Shown: positions 1 to 10,090 of the stretch, in pieces
How positions within the stretch are numbered: position 1 is the stretch's first letter
Layout of the letters: each line of letters opens with the position of its first letter
Origin: Lotus japonicus
Lineage: Eukaryota; Streptophyta; Magnoliopsida; Fabales; Fabaceae
DNA: 64,000 nucleotides
Direction of reading: 5' to 3'
Assembly: GCF_012489685.1 (NCBI RefSeq)
Contig: NC_080042.1
Span: 38,197,158-38,261,157 of the forward strand
Position numbers and translations under genes: made by a program
Notes under the pieces: model-generated
The model's database searches: none
Told to the model about the DNA's origin: nothing
The model's input: only the letters and a program-made list of their open reading frames with translations

Positions 1-165
1 ACAAACGTATAGCAGCATGCTGACCACCCAAACACAATCATACACACAAGGCAAAGGCGCGAGGGTCAAGTCACAGAATACAATAGATACTATAAGCAAC
101 ATGTGATGAATAGGGGTATATACATATATAGGTTCTTCATGGCCTATCCTAGTGTATATACATAG
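1..165 (-). mobile_element. Element B 3' LTR, piece 1
   Basis: This stretch matches the middle of the B 5' LTR near 33690-33855, so the window opens inside an LTR whose first ~570 bases lie to the left. It is the first of four pieces of the B 3' LTR; the others are 1949-2408, 12227-12747 and 27907-29802. It ends in CATAG (161-165), the target duplication of the next insertion. No coding capacity is visible. Confidence 0.8.
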
Positions 166-1948
166 TGTAACAAACTCTAAACCCCGCATAAATATTATAA
201 GATAAATCAGAGTAAAATGCATAACACAAAGGGTATCACATTTATTCTCCAGAAACTTAAATCAAAACACGTGTCATGATCATAATATATAAATATAAAT
301 TTTCAACTTTGATGTCTCAACATTATATGCATAGCACAGTGGATTTATTTTCAACTCCAAAATTTATCATAATCCAAAAATAATAACAAGAGTACACGAA
401 ATATCTCTTAAGATCCAGGTACAATACTAAACGTTTCCCCGTGTTACATAACAGAGCATGACTGCCATAACTAAAATATAAATAAAAGACTAACTCCTCT
501 GACTAACCCTTACGAGAAGCTCCACTTTTCTCGGTACCTGAGCGATGTCGCAAAGAACATCATTCCAACAGAAGGGTGAGAACTCATATCATATGGATAA
601 GCATAATAATAAGTAATTGTAAAAGCTTATATATATTACACATAAATTCTTCACACTTAACTAAGAAAAATAATTCATGTAATTTAACTAATCAATCTAT
701 TTCACAGTTATGACAATACTCCATAATTAACAGCTCAAGTAAAGCAAATACAATTGTCTCCAATTACCACAACTCCAAACTCTCCAAAAATATCACATTT
801 ATCATTATTTAGCATTAACAGCTCCCTAAGGCCTAACGTAACAAATTTACAATAACAAATATGACTCAAGTGAGACCTTGTGCAAATGCCTTTGGTACCA
901 AAGTGTTATCATTAACGGTATCACCACGTCCACTCCAGACTGATAACCTCCAATAAAGCTCGTCCTCTAAGCTTTCAAAATCATCTCCAGTTTTAGGACA
1001 AGTCACTAGGCTCCACGTGAACTAGCAAATGTTGCCTCTTGACAACTATGCAATGTATTGTGCAAACTCAACTAACATATGCATATTTAGACCATCTTCA
1101 AGTCTTGATAATTCAAGCATATTCATCTCCTAGTTCAACTATACGATTCATCTCCAATTTCACAAAACACACACTTACATGTTATCAATTACACAACTTG
1201 CAGTCACAGTAACTTAACAACTCAACACATAACATCAATTCAAAAAACAACACCATATAACGAACTATCTAACAGATGTAAATTAAATATGATTCATATA
1301 TAACATGTTCTGCACTATTATACAAAAGCTGAATATCTCCCCAATTTTTTTCCCAAAACCAAGCCACGCTACATGTGCCGCTCCCCCCGTGCGCGCCGCC
1401 TCACTGCGCCGCGCGCCACCTACCCCGCGCACGCCACCTCCATGCCCTACGCGCCTATGTGTGCGCCTCCACCACCATGGCCGCGCCACCATGCGCGCCA
1501 CCACCCCTATTTTCCACCCCTCGTTTCATCTAAAAATCAAACCTTTATATTTTCAATTTAAAAAATTCTGCATACTAGGGTTCCTAAATCATGCTTTCTA
1601 TCACTACCAACTACCATCCCCATCTAGAAAATATGAATTCAAACACTTACCTCTTGTAGATCAACTCTTGGTTTTCTCCACTTTTATCCTCTCCTTCTCT
1701 GTTTCACGTGTTCTTCTGTCTGCTCCTTTGCTAATCCTTATTTTCTATCTTTCTTTCTATTTATTTCACTCCTAACCCTAAACTAGTAGTACTAGCGGGT
1801 CCCACTTCCAACTACTCACACTAAAACCCAAAAACGTTATTTAATTTAATCACTTAATTATCTAATAAAATCACTTAATTACCATATATCATAATTATAA
1901 TTAAAATAAAATAATAAATAACCTAAAAACGGAAAGTGGGGTGTTACA
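166..1948 (-). mobile_element. Solo LTR, family G (1.78 kb)
   Basis: The segment starts TGTAACA and ends TGTTACA and is flanked by a perfect 5-bp duplication CATAG (161-165 and 1949-1953). The flanking B LTR becomes continuous when it is removed. There is no internal coding region, primer site or polypurine tract, so it is a solo LTR left by LTR-LTR recombination. Minus orientation is inferred because that strand begins TGTAACACCCC. The GC-rich Pro/Ala-coding patch at 1370-1500 gives ORFs on both strands that look like composition artefacts. Confidence 0.85.
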
Positions 1949-2408
1949 CATAGCATGTTATTAAATCATAAATAACAATTCAATCTTCAACACATCAACA
2001 TATATAGTTAGGTGCATGATATGTCATGCGATGAGGTTAGTCAAACAACGTATCGTCCCCCCAACGCACAAGTGTCTAACTAATAATATTGTCCCTGTCG
2101 TTTGCCCTAGGGTAAACGTCAATGAAATCTCACGATTCCATGAAGCCTCACACTTTAATGGAGTCTCACGCTTTCACGAAGTCTTCCGCTTCAGTGAAGT
2201 TTCCTGTTTTCACGAAGTCCTCCGCTTCAATGAAGTTTTTTCCGCTTTCATGAAGTCTTGCGCCTCAGTGAAGTTTACCGTTTTCACGAAGTCTTCTGCT
2301 TCAGTGAATTTTTCTTGCTTTCACGAAGTCTTCCGCCTCGGTGAAGTTTCCCGTTTTCATGAAGTCTTCCGCTTCAGTGAAGTTTCCCCGCATTCACGAA
2401 GTCTTCCG
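1949..2408 (-). mobile_element. Element B 3' LTR, piece 2
   Basis: Continues piece 1 and matches 33852-34180 of the B 5' LTR. It contains a tandem array of ~36-bp units (listed separately) and ends at TTCCG (2404-2408), the target duplication of element A1. Confidence 0.85.
2150..2408 (-). repeat. Tandem ~36-bp hairpin repeat in LTR B
   Basis: About seven imperfect units alternate TTTCACGAAGTCTTCCG with CTTCAGTGAAGTTTCC. Read on the sense (minus) strand, one unit folds as TTCAC-T-GAAG, loop CGGAAGA, CTTC-GTGAA: nine pairs with one bulged base. Some units carry GAGG for GAAG, which becomes a G-U wobble in sense RNA. The array continues across A1 at 12227-12275 and is shorter in the B 5' LTR (34073-34180). 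Confidence 0.7.
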
Positions 2409-3444
2409 TGTAACACCCCGATTTCCAGGTGCCACTTTAGTAACCAAAAATAAACTTTACGCGGAAAAACAGGTAATTTTTTTTTCGTTTGATTCCTTTT
2501 AAATAAAGCGATAGAAAATAAAGACATAACCCAACACTAACTAACCAATATACAAATATATACACAGGTACAGCCTCAGCTGCACTCTCCCGTCACGCGC
2601 ACTCGCAGTGACTCCAAAGTAGTGTGCCCGTAGGCAAATATATACAGAACCAGAAGTGTGAGTGAGAAAGTTGTAATTACAATCCACTAGTAGAAAGTCG
2701 GCCTCAAAATGGCCTAAGCAAAGACCCCTACAGTCCGACTGACTCACTGTGATCCCTCAGTAAGAGAACCACACAAAAAGTCATGCGTCGAGAACTTACC
2801 CTGTCCCAAAAGCAAAACGAATCAGAGCTCTACAAAATATGACGCTTGCCTAAACCTACCCTCCCAGTACCGCTCAAGCTCCTCCTCCTCACCCTCGTCG
2901 CTCGGCGAGTAACTGTCAACTTCGGTGTCGGAGTCAGAGTCAAAAAGTGATGGTCAGACGACAAAACTTCCTTCTGAAGAAAGATTGGAAACGTCGAAAC
3001 AAATCTGGTATCGCGGACGGAAACTTCGTTAGAAGTCCCGAATAGAAAAAGTCTTCATCCACGCTTGAATTTAGGGTTTCGAAGTAAAGAAATTAGCGTC
3101 GTCGAACATCCGAAAAGTGAATACTATCGTGCGTACAGTCCAGAGTTCCAAAATGAAACGCTGGTCGAAGGAAAAATAAAGAGAATCTTTAAATTTTCCA
3201 AGGATTTGAAATATCACCTAAACATTACTTTAAAAGCGAAATTAGCCTATTCTGGACACGCTCGCCATAAGGCAGATGTGCAGACGACTCGCACTAATTC
3301 CTACAGCGACTACGCAACATTCCTCAAGCAATTCTTGAACTTTCTTCTTCATTACTCTTCCTCAAACAGCAAACTCCTGTCACGCTTACACTGATTCTAC
3401 GCGTGAGTCGGAAATTAACTTGCTCTGTAAATCCAGGTCTTACA
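2409..3444 (-). mobile_element. A1 3' LTR, internally deleted
   Basis: Starts TGTAACACCCCGATTTCC and ends GGTCTTACA (plus-strand reading), like its partner at 8537-12226, but is 1036 bp against 3690 bp. It follows the partner to about 2948 and resumes at the equivalent of about 11729, so ~2.65 kb is missing. The deletion took the hairpin arrays, most of the leader ORF and the TATA box. Confidence 0.85.
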
Positions 3445-3462
3445 ATACTCCCCTCCAAAAAG
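3445..3462 (-). other. A1 polypurine tract
   Basis: On the minus strand this reads CTTTTTGGAGGGGAGTAT, directly before the LTR start TGTAAGACC. This is the expected place for plus-strand DNA priming. The same tract occurs in A2 (16623-16640), B (29803-29820) and A4 (62270-62287). Confidence 0.8.
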
Positions 3463-3481
3463 AAAGTTTCGTCCTCGAAAC

Positions 3482-3800
3482 TCAGAGTTCTGCGAAAAGT
3501 CCGGGATACAGTTCCTTGATCTTGTCTTCCAATTCCCATGTAGCGTCTCCCGTATCGTTGTTCCATATCACTTTCACTAAAGCAATCTGCTTTCCGTTTG
3601 ATTGTTTCAGTCTCCTATCCTCAATGCTGACCTGCGGCGTCTCAAAAGACATATCATCCTTCAGCTCTATGTTGTCCGGGTCGACCACTTGTGTCGGGTC
3701 TCCGTTTGAAATAAAACTAGTTGGCACTCCGTGCAGTCGCACAATCTTAACCACTTGCTTCTTTACCTTCGGTCGTCCGAAATTCTTCTTAAACTCGGTG
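3482..3800 (-). pseudogene. Mini integrase-chromodomain remnant of A1
   Basis: The 90-residue open stretch (3482-3754) begins with the integrase-core segment [10 protein letters not shown], jumps at the DP of the normal DRDP motif to the linker preceding the chromodomain, and ends with a chromodomain (ALVKVIWNNDTGDATWELE, YPGLF). The catalytic D,D-35-E core and the GPY/F region are absent. Upstream, GRPKVKKQVV is a corrupted form of the WPGMKQQVAE stretch of the integrase N-terminal zinc region. Chromodomains direct integration by reading chromatin marks. The same fusion occurs in B and A4. Confidence 0.75.
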
Positions 3801-4899
3801 TCTCTCTGTCATTTCAAAGTGAATATTCAACCTATCCTCCTGATCTTCACTCATGATCCAAAACTCAACTTGATCGCTTGATAACTCCTAGACGAAATAT
3901 TGCGTTGGAATCTAATAGTCCATTAACGTCACATCCAACTTCGTAACTATCATCACTGGCACCATGAAATCAGTCTTCTACTTAGTCACCATTCAAATTA
4001 AAATTCGACTTGAGTCTTAATACCTTGTGCATCACAAGACTCATTCCCTTTAACACTAACTGATCAACAACTTGTAAGCTAATCTTCATCTTAATATCTA
4101 ACAATCCATTATGATCGTCTTCGTCCTCAAAACTCTCCTCACTCCAACCAATTTACACTTACTGAAATCCCTAACACTTCGCATAAATCGAGACTTATCC
4201 TCTAGAAGATCAAATCATAACTATACCTCAAGGGTCTTTACTAGTCATTTTATCATCCGATCCTTCAACCTTCTGAGATTTAACTACTATCGTAACCTGC
4301 CAACACCACTAAATCTCATATTCGTGCATGATTTTCAACTCCCGAAGTCAATCTTAACCTTAGGATTCTCATTCAACTTAGCAAAATTCGCTTGCTAACT
4401 CCAGTATGCGTCACCGAAATCCATAACAAAGTTCCATTCACTCTTAAACTCTACGAAACTTGTCCAAATATAACAACCTCAGGTATTCATCTTAATACTA
4501 ACATTTTCCTTTCGGTAACTTAGTCATCCTCTAATCAATCCAACACTTAGCCTCTCGATCAGAACCAGACACGCGTTTGGGATAAAATCAATTGGCTTAA
4601 AATCTAAACCTTCACTAAGTTTGGACCACCAATATCCTTTAACTCTCCAACACTTCTTAAATGAATATTCATTTCTTAAAACGACAACTCCTTCCCAAAG
4701 AAAATCAATTACTTAACACGAACTTTCCTCTCAAACCCGAGACTAATCCTCGATTGACTCAAATTCATCTTACACATCCTTCTATTAAAGTCCATGACCA
4801 GCTGTGATTCCGAATATCACCCCTCAATATTAGGTTGATCAGGCCTAATACATCGAAGGTGGAAATTTAGAAAAACCCACTGGAACAGACAATGAGTTC
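3781..4899. other. Non-coding filler shared by A1, A4 and B
   Basis: No extended reading frame or recognisable domain is present. 3781-4560 is nearly the same as 62630-63412 in A4, and 4690-4925 matches 30195-30435 in B. It occupies the place where RNase H and integrase lie in A2. It may be heavily decayed pol or captured sequence; I cannot align it to pol by eye. Confidence 0.7.
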
Positions 4900-5779
4900 C
4901 TATCCTCCAGTCGTCACAAATATCCTGATATTACATCCCAAGCCTTGATACGAAGCATCACAATAAACTTCATAAGGTTCCTCCGGTTGTGGCAAAATAA
5001 GCACAGGTGTCGTCGTCAAACGTTCCTTCAGTGTCTGAAAACTTGATTCACACGCCTCAGTCCATGCAAAAGGTTGATCCTTCCTCGTCAATTGAGTCAA
5101 AGGTCCAACAATCTTGGCAAATCCCTCAATGAAGCGTCTATAATATCCAGCTAAACCCACAAAACTTCTGATTTCTGTCAATGTCTTCGGTTGCTCCCAA
5201 GCCAAAACAGTGTCTACTTTCGCTGAGCCCACAGCTATGCCCTCCTTTGAGATAACATGACCTAAGAAATTGACTTCCTCCCGCCAGAATTCACACTTGG
5301 AAGGGTTCGCATACAGCTTTTTCTCTCTCAACACTTGTAAAACTTGGCGCAAATGTTCTTCATGTTCCTTCTCGTCCTTCGAATAGATCAGTATGTCATC
5401 AATAAACACCATCACAACCCGATCTAAGAATTCATGAAAGATGAGGTTCATGTAATCCATGGAAACAGCAGGTACATTCGTCACTCCAAACAGTATCACT
5501 AGGTTTTCGTAGTGTCCTTAACGTGTTCTAAAAGCAGTCTTCGGTATATCCTCAGTCTTTACCCTGATCTGATGATTGCCTGACTTCAAGTCTATCTTGG
5601 AAAATACAGCAACCCCTTGTAATTGATCCATTAAATCATCTATCCTCGGTAACGGGTATCGGTTCTTGATCATCGCCTTGTTCAGTTGTTGATAATCCAC
5701 ACACAATCTCGACTTTCCGTCTTTCTCCTTAACTAAAAGCATTGGCGCTCCCCACGGTGAAACACTTGGTCGAATGAAT
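4900..5779 (-). pseudogene. A1 reverse transcriptase (C-terminal part) and RNase H start
   Basis: Two open pieces, 5518-5742 and 4900-5499, cover RT. The first has [21 protein letters not shown] and FSKIDLKSG. The second has the catalytic [10 protein letters not shown] (the YxDD box), [10 protein letters not shown] and GYYRRFI, then enters RNase H at [10 protein letters not shown] and falls into the filler. A stop at about 5518-5520 separates them. The N-terminal part of RT lies beyond insertion H1. The match to A2 RT is close, so the decay is recent relative to the gene. Confidence 0.85.
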
Positions 5780-7002
5780 TGAAGGTATGAAAAACGGTAG
5801 AAGGGGGGGGGGGGTTTGAATAACGTTTTCAGTACAAAACTACCACCTTAAAGATTTTGACAAATCTTTCGAGAACTTAAGTGCTAAAGATAAGAGATAG
5901 AAAAGCACACAAGGATTTTATCCTGGTTCACTTGATAAATCACTCAAGCTACTCCAGTCCACCCGTTAAGGTGATTTCTTCCTTCTTAGAATGAAGGCAA
6001 TCCACTAATCAGGTAAGAGTTACAACTGCACTTGAAACCTACAAGTGACTAACAATTACACTGACTTAGCTCACACTAAGATTCACTCTCTTAGTCTTCT
6101 CTAGGATCCGATCAACCTTGATCTCCTAAAGGAACTAAACAAACTGTTTATCAAAGAAATGTTTACAAGAGATTTGCTTCTAAAAAGCTAATAGTAAACA
6201 CAATGAATTTCAGATGAAAGAAAGCTTAGAATATTTTGAATATGTCTTGCGCGTATGTATTGCTTCTTCTTAGTTTCTTAGCCGCTTCTTTCAATCTTCA
6301 GCCTCTATATATACTCCAAGGATTAGGGTTGAGCGTTGCATGGGAAATGCTACCGTTGGAGGGCAGTTCTGGAAAATCCAGCTTCTGTTGTGGCTGAGAA
6401 CGTTAGGTAGGTCGTCAGGAAGGTACACTTGCTTTTGTACTTGGATAGCGACTTGACCTTTTAACCTAGGAGACTTCTGATCAGGGGAATACTTCATATT
6501 GGAACTTGTGAAGCCGGTTGATCAGAGTCAGAGGGAAAGCACAGATCCTCTGACCATTGTATCTTCTGATTCTGAACTCAGAGGGAAGAACATGGCCTTC
6601 AGAGTTTCTTGCTTCTGGACTTCAGAGTTTCCACTATTCAGCTTCTGGATCTTCAGAGTCTTCTACACCATCAGAACATCTGAACCTTCAGTGTTTCTTG
6701 GTTATCAGAACTTCTGGATCTTCAGAGCTTCTAGCGACTGAGTCCACATCAGAGTTTGTATAGCTTCAGAACTTCTGAAGCTTTTCCACTGTTCATACTG
6801 AACATGGTGAATGCGAAACCGTTGCTTGGGTTACCCTTTATACACAGTGCTTCTGATTTGTGTGAGATTGAGTTGAGGTCAGAGCCTGTAAATAGCACAC
6901 TCAGAAAAACACGTTAGAGTACCACAATTGTTCATATCAAAAGGTTAACTTGTAATCATCAAAACATAGAGTTGTACTACTAGATCAAAACTTGATCTTA
7001 CA
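5780..7002 (-). mobile_element. Solo LTR H1, Ty1-copia SIRE/Maximus-like
   Basis: A 1223-bp insertion into the A1 RT gene with target duplication TGAAT (5775-5779 and 7003-7007). On the minus strand it begins TGTAAGATCAAGTTTTGATC and ends ...CATACCTTCA. It includes TTTTGATGATTACAAG near the start and a TATA box GTATATATAG (near 6303-6317), features I associate with SIRE-type legume LTRs. There is a run of Gs at about 5805-5816 and many TCAGAAC/TTCTGA motifs. The copia assignment is recognition, not proof. A truncated relative lies at 58345-58670. Confidence 0.7.
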
Positions 7003-7505
7003 TGAATCCTTTTGCCGAAAGATTCCTCCAACTGAGATTTCAACTCTACTAACTCCGCAGGTGCCATACGGTAAGGTGCAATCGAAATCGGTCCGGTTCC
7101 GGGTACAATGTCGATCACAAACTCTACATCGCGCACTGGCGGTAGTCCAGGTACGTCTTCAAAACAACATCAGCAAAATCTCGAATCTTTGGAATACCAT
7201 GCACAGCTGAGTCTCTCCTACCCTCTAGATCCTTGACGACTCCACTTCAGAACTAAACGCCCCAAGATCCTACGTAATGTACCCATAAGGAATTTCCCTG
7301 AGATCCTAGCCTCCTTATCGACGCATCGGTAAAACAACTCCCTAGCTCAGCGTGCCATTCTAGACCTCGTGTAACCTCTATAGTTAAATCACGAGCAACT
7401 TCGAATAAGGTCCTACTGGCAATAATAATCATAAGAGCATAGTCTAAGTAGTAAATACAAGTTTGGTGCGTCGCACTCGTTTCGAAGATAAAGGAGTAAG
7501 TTATT
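7003..7505 (-). pseudogene. A1 RT N-terminus and decayed protease
   Basis: 7003-7140 encodes the start of RT ([20 protein letters not shown], then [11 protein letters not shown]), continuous with 5779 once H1 is removed. From 7141 to 7505 the protease region is unreadable: the DSGAT active-site box cannot be found and many stops occur. The same decayed stretch is recognisable in B (30430-30800), so the decay predates the split of these copies or was passed on by template exchange. Confidence 0.7.
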
Positions 7506-8389
7506 CTAGAATAAGAGAACAGTTAAAATATTACCATCGCTCCCACGTTCTTCCTCGTTCAACTCCTCATCTCTTGCCCCCTCCTTGGTATGAATCCTTT
7601 CCTCTGTAGCAAGTTTTTTTCCTTTCCCAATATTTCCTGATGATTCGCCCTTGGGTGCCTTGCAATCTATGAAGAAATGTCCTGGTTGGTTGCAATTGAA
7701 GCATAGACTTTCCTTGATCTTGCACCTACTGGCACAGTGCCCGCTTTCCCCACAGTTGAAGCATAGAGGTCCCCCGTCTGGACACTTGTTGTTGTAGTGC
7801 CCCACTTTCCTGCACTTGAAACACGTCACTGTTTTTCCCGAAGTCTTGTTTCCTGTCCCTCCGGTAGCATCATTCCCTCCTGAAGTGTCCTGCAGTTCAC
7901 AGCTAGATGCCCCTCTCGGTTACACTTGAAGCATCTCCGTCCAATCACTGAGCACTTGTTAGCAAAATGCCCAAACTTTCCGCAACGAAAACATGTCACA
8001 CCTTTGTCACCAACTGGCTTCCCTCCAGTATCAGCAGTTGTTGGTTTGTACACTCTTGAGATAAGATTTCTTCCCTCGGAACGCTGATATGGTCCCCACT
8101 GATGGTAGCTCTCCCTTCCGTTGTAGCCTTGGGAACCTGACCTCATTGGTCCCCCAGCTCCTGTTCGGTTCATTCCTCTTTGTTGATACATCGCCGTCGC
8201 CATCAGTCGTTGGTGATGCTCACGTGCAGCCTCTTCAGCGCGCATGTAAGCGTCTTCCGCAGCCTGGTTCATCATTGCCTCGATCAGTGTAGCTATTGCC
8301 TCCGCCATCCGGTTAAGGTCCACCATCCTATGTCTCATCGAACGTCCGATTAGTACTAACCATACAGTAGCACTAGACAAATCATTCAA
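7506..8389 (-). pseudogene. A1 gag: no capsid core, five CCHC zinc knuckles
   Basis: Gag starts near MVDLNRMAEAIATLIEAM (about 8324) and runs to a frameshift around 7829, continuing in another frame to 7506. Compared with A2, the conserved capsid core (WIEEIEKIF, YWWRGARG, FLEKYFP) is missing: the frame jumps from AAREHHQR straight to NRTGAGGPMRSGS. Two knuckles follow before the frameshift (CFRCGKFGHFANKC, CFKCNREGHLAVNC) and three after it (CFKCRKVGHYNNKC, CFNCGESGHCASRC, CFNCNQPGHFFIDC). A2 has two. CCHC knuckles bind RNA during packaging. Confidence 0.85.
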
Positions 8390-8521
8390 TCCGATTTAAG
8401 TAGTAACGCAAACAATTAGAGCGAAAATCGCTCTGCAGACAATCAATTTTCACTCCTTGCAGAGTCACACAACCTAGCACAGAAGACCTATTCCCCAAAG
8501 ACTCCCAAAAGACTCGACTAA

Positions 8522-8533
8522 GCTCTGATACCA
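8522..8533 (-). other. A1 primer binding site (tRNA-iMet)
   Basis: The minus strand reads TGGTATCAGAGC, complementary to the 3' end of plant initiator tRNA-Met, three bases after the 5' LTR. It primes minus-strand DNA synthesis. Confidence 0.9.
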
Positions 8534-8979
8534 CAATGTAACACCCCGATTTCCAGGTGCCACTTTAGTAACCAAAAATAAACTTTACGCGGAAAAACAG
8601 GCAATTTTTTTTTCGTTTGATTCCTTTTAAATAAAGCGATAGAAAATAAAGACACAACCCAACACTAACTAACCAATATACAAATATATACACAGGTACA
8701 GCCTCAGCTGCACTCTCCCGTCACGCGCGCTCGCAGTGACTCCAAAGTAGTGTGCCCATAGGCAAATATATACAGAACCAGAAGTGTGAGTGAGAAAGTT
8801 GTAATTACAATCCACTAGTAGAAATTCGGCCTCAAAATGGCCTAAGCAAAGACCCCTACAGTCCGACTGACTCACTGTGATCCCTCAGTAAGAGAATCAC
8901 ACAAAAAGTCATGCGTCGGGAACTTACCCTGTCCCAAAAGCAAAACGAATCAGAGCTCTACAAAATATGACGCTTGCCT

Positions 8980-9300
8980 AAACCTACCCTCCCAGTACCG
9001 CTCAAGCTCCTCCTCCTCACCCTCGTCGCTCGGCGAGTAACTGTCAACTTCGGTGTCGGAGTCAGAGTCCAAGTTCACAGCGATTTGAAGTCGGCAGGTT
9101 GAAGCTCAGCTCCATGCGTCGTAGAACTCCTTCCGTCAGACGTCCACGCTCGTCAGTACGGTCCTCCATGACCCTTCCCCGGTACGTCGCTCGATGACCC
9201 ACAAGATCGATCACCCAAGCGGTGGGGCATGTCAGTCAACCAGCTCAAACCTGATCCCCCCCGAGGGAGAGACCGTCGAAACCCAATCCACCGTCGACGT
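8980..9300 (-). pseudogene. Broken LTR leader ORF of A1
   Basis: Corresponds to the leader ORF described at 13196-13870. The expected ATG is ACG (9300-9298), a frameshift precedes the W-x2-D core, and the Pro/acidic middle is deleted: sequence passes from LSFNLPTSN to DSDSDTEVDSYSPSDE. The acidic tail remains. Not functional as read. Confidence 0.6.
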
Positions 9301-9401
9301 CTGGCAGCAGGCCGACCGCCCAAACACAAACATGAAACCAAAGCCAAGGCGCCAGGGTCAACTCACGGAATAGAGTAGATATACAACCAACATGTGATAA
9401 G

Positions 9402-9405
<4 letters not shown>

Positions 9406-9436
<31 letters not shown>
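9406..9436. repeat. AT microsatellite
   Basis: An (AT)n run inside the A1 5' LTR. The same site holds an (AT)n run in the A2 3' LTR (about 13974-14000) and shorter forms in the other A copies. Confidence 0.9.
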
Positions 9437-9442
<6 letters not shown>

Positions 9443-9560
9443 ATATATATAAGCAATCCTAGCATATTATTGGCTCTAACAATGCTTCAATAAATCAAAC
9501 AGCACACAATTCCAGTCAGAATGAATGTATGCGTGAAATGCAATCAATATGATCCGGATT

Positions 9561-9760
9561 GTGACGCGTTCCCGTTCGCCACAAGTGAAGCATTCCCGTT
9601 CTTCACTATGGATGAACCATTCCCGTTATTCATCCTTGGTGAACCATTCCCGTTATTCACCGTATGATGAACCATTCCCGTTATTCATCATTAATGCATT
9701 GGTGAACCATTCCCGTTATTCACCATGAGATGCACAAGTGAACCATTCCCGTTATTCACC
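9561..9760 (-). repeat. Hairpin array 1 in the A1 LTR (seven hairpins)
   Basis: Seven inverted repeats in tandem share the loop CATTCCCGTT (sense AACGGGAATG) but have different, self-complementary arms. Examples: AGTGAAG/CTTCACT, GGATGAA/TTCATCC, GGTGAA/TTCACC, ATGATGAA/TTCATCAT, TGGTGAA/TTCACCA. In the first unit, GTGACG/CGCCAC has an A-C clash on the plus strand that is a G-U pair on the minus (sense) strand; the last unit does the same. Equivalent arrays lie at 38221-38420 and 59544-59770. Confidence 0.85.
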
Positions 9761-9846
9761 CGATTGATGCAATATGGTTAGCCAAACATCGAATCGTCCT
9801 CACCACACAAGTGTTTAGCTCAAACCCAAACTCAGAACAAACCCAA

Positions 9847-10090
9847 GAGTTAGTGTCGGTCAATACAACACAACTCGGAGTTAGTGTCGGTCAATATTAC
9901 ACAACTCCAATAACAAAACCCAAAATCAAAGCCAGAGTCAGTGTCGGTCAATACAACACGACTCGGAGTTAGTGTCGGTCAATACAACACAACTCCAACA
10001 CCCAAAACCTAGAGTTAGTGTCGGTCAATACAACACAACTCGAATAACAAAACCCAAGAGTTAGTGTCGGTCAATACAACACAACTCGGA
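9847..10090 (-). repeat. Hairpin array 2 in the A1 LTR (about six units)
   Basis: Units built on GTGTCGGTCAATACAACACA are framed by GAGTT...AACTC, or in one unit by GAGTC...GACTC, a matched double change. In sense RNA a unit pairs GAGTTGTGT with ACA-C-TAACTC, including a G-U pair and one bulge, around loop TGTATTGACCG. Similar arrays occur in A3 (38505-38775) and A4 (59856-60150). Confidence 0.75.

Noticed and set aside
1305..1775. 156-residue Pro-rich ORF in solo LTR G
   Set aside because: GC-rich low-complexity stretch gives overlapping ORFs in several frames; no domain.
2541..2747. 68-residue ORF repeated in A copies (also 8669, 12894, 37480, 58802), beginning MSQSDCRGLC
   Set aside because: The LTR copies are so similar in DNA that the open frame says nothing about selection; start and length vary with small changes (the 12894 copy opens upstream of that Met), and no counterpart is seen in D or F.
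3065..3394. 109-residue plus-strand ORF in A1 LTRs (also 11847-12176)
   Set aside because: Antisense to the element and within U3; repeated only because the LTRs are copies.
9153..9347. 64-residue minus ORF beginning MALVSC in the A1 LTR
   Set aside because: It is the wrong frame of the broken leader ORF, also seen at 59056-59349 for the same reason.
9561..10090. CRISPR-like regular repeats
   Set aside because: Units are adjacent or nearly so, have no unique spacers of constant length, and lie in a plant LTR; they are tandem hairpins.
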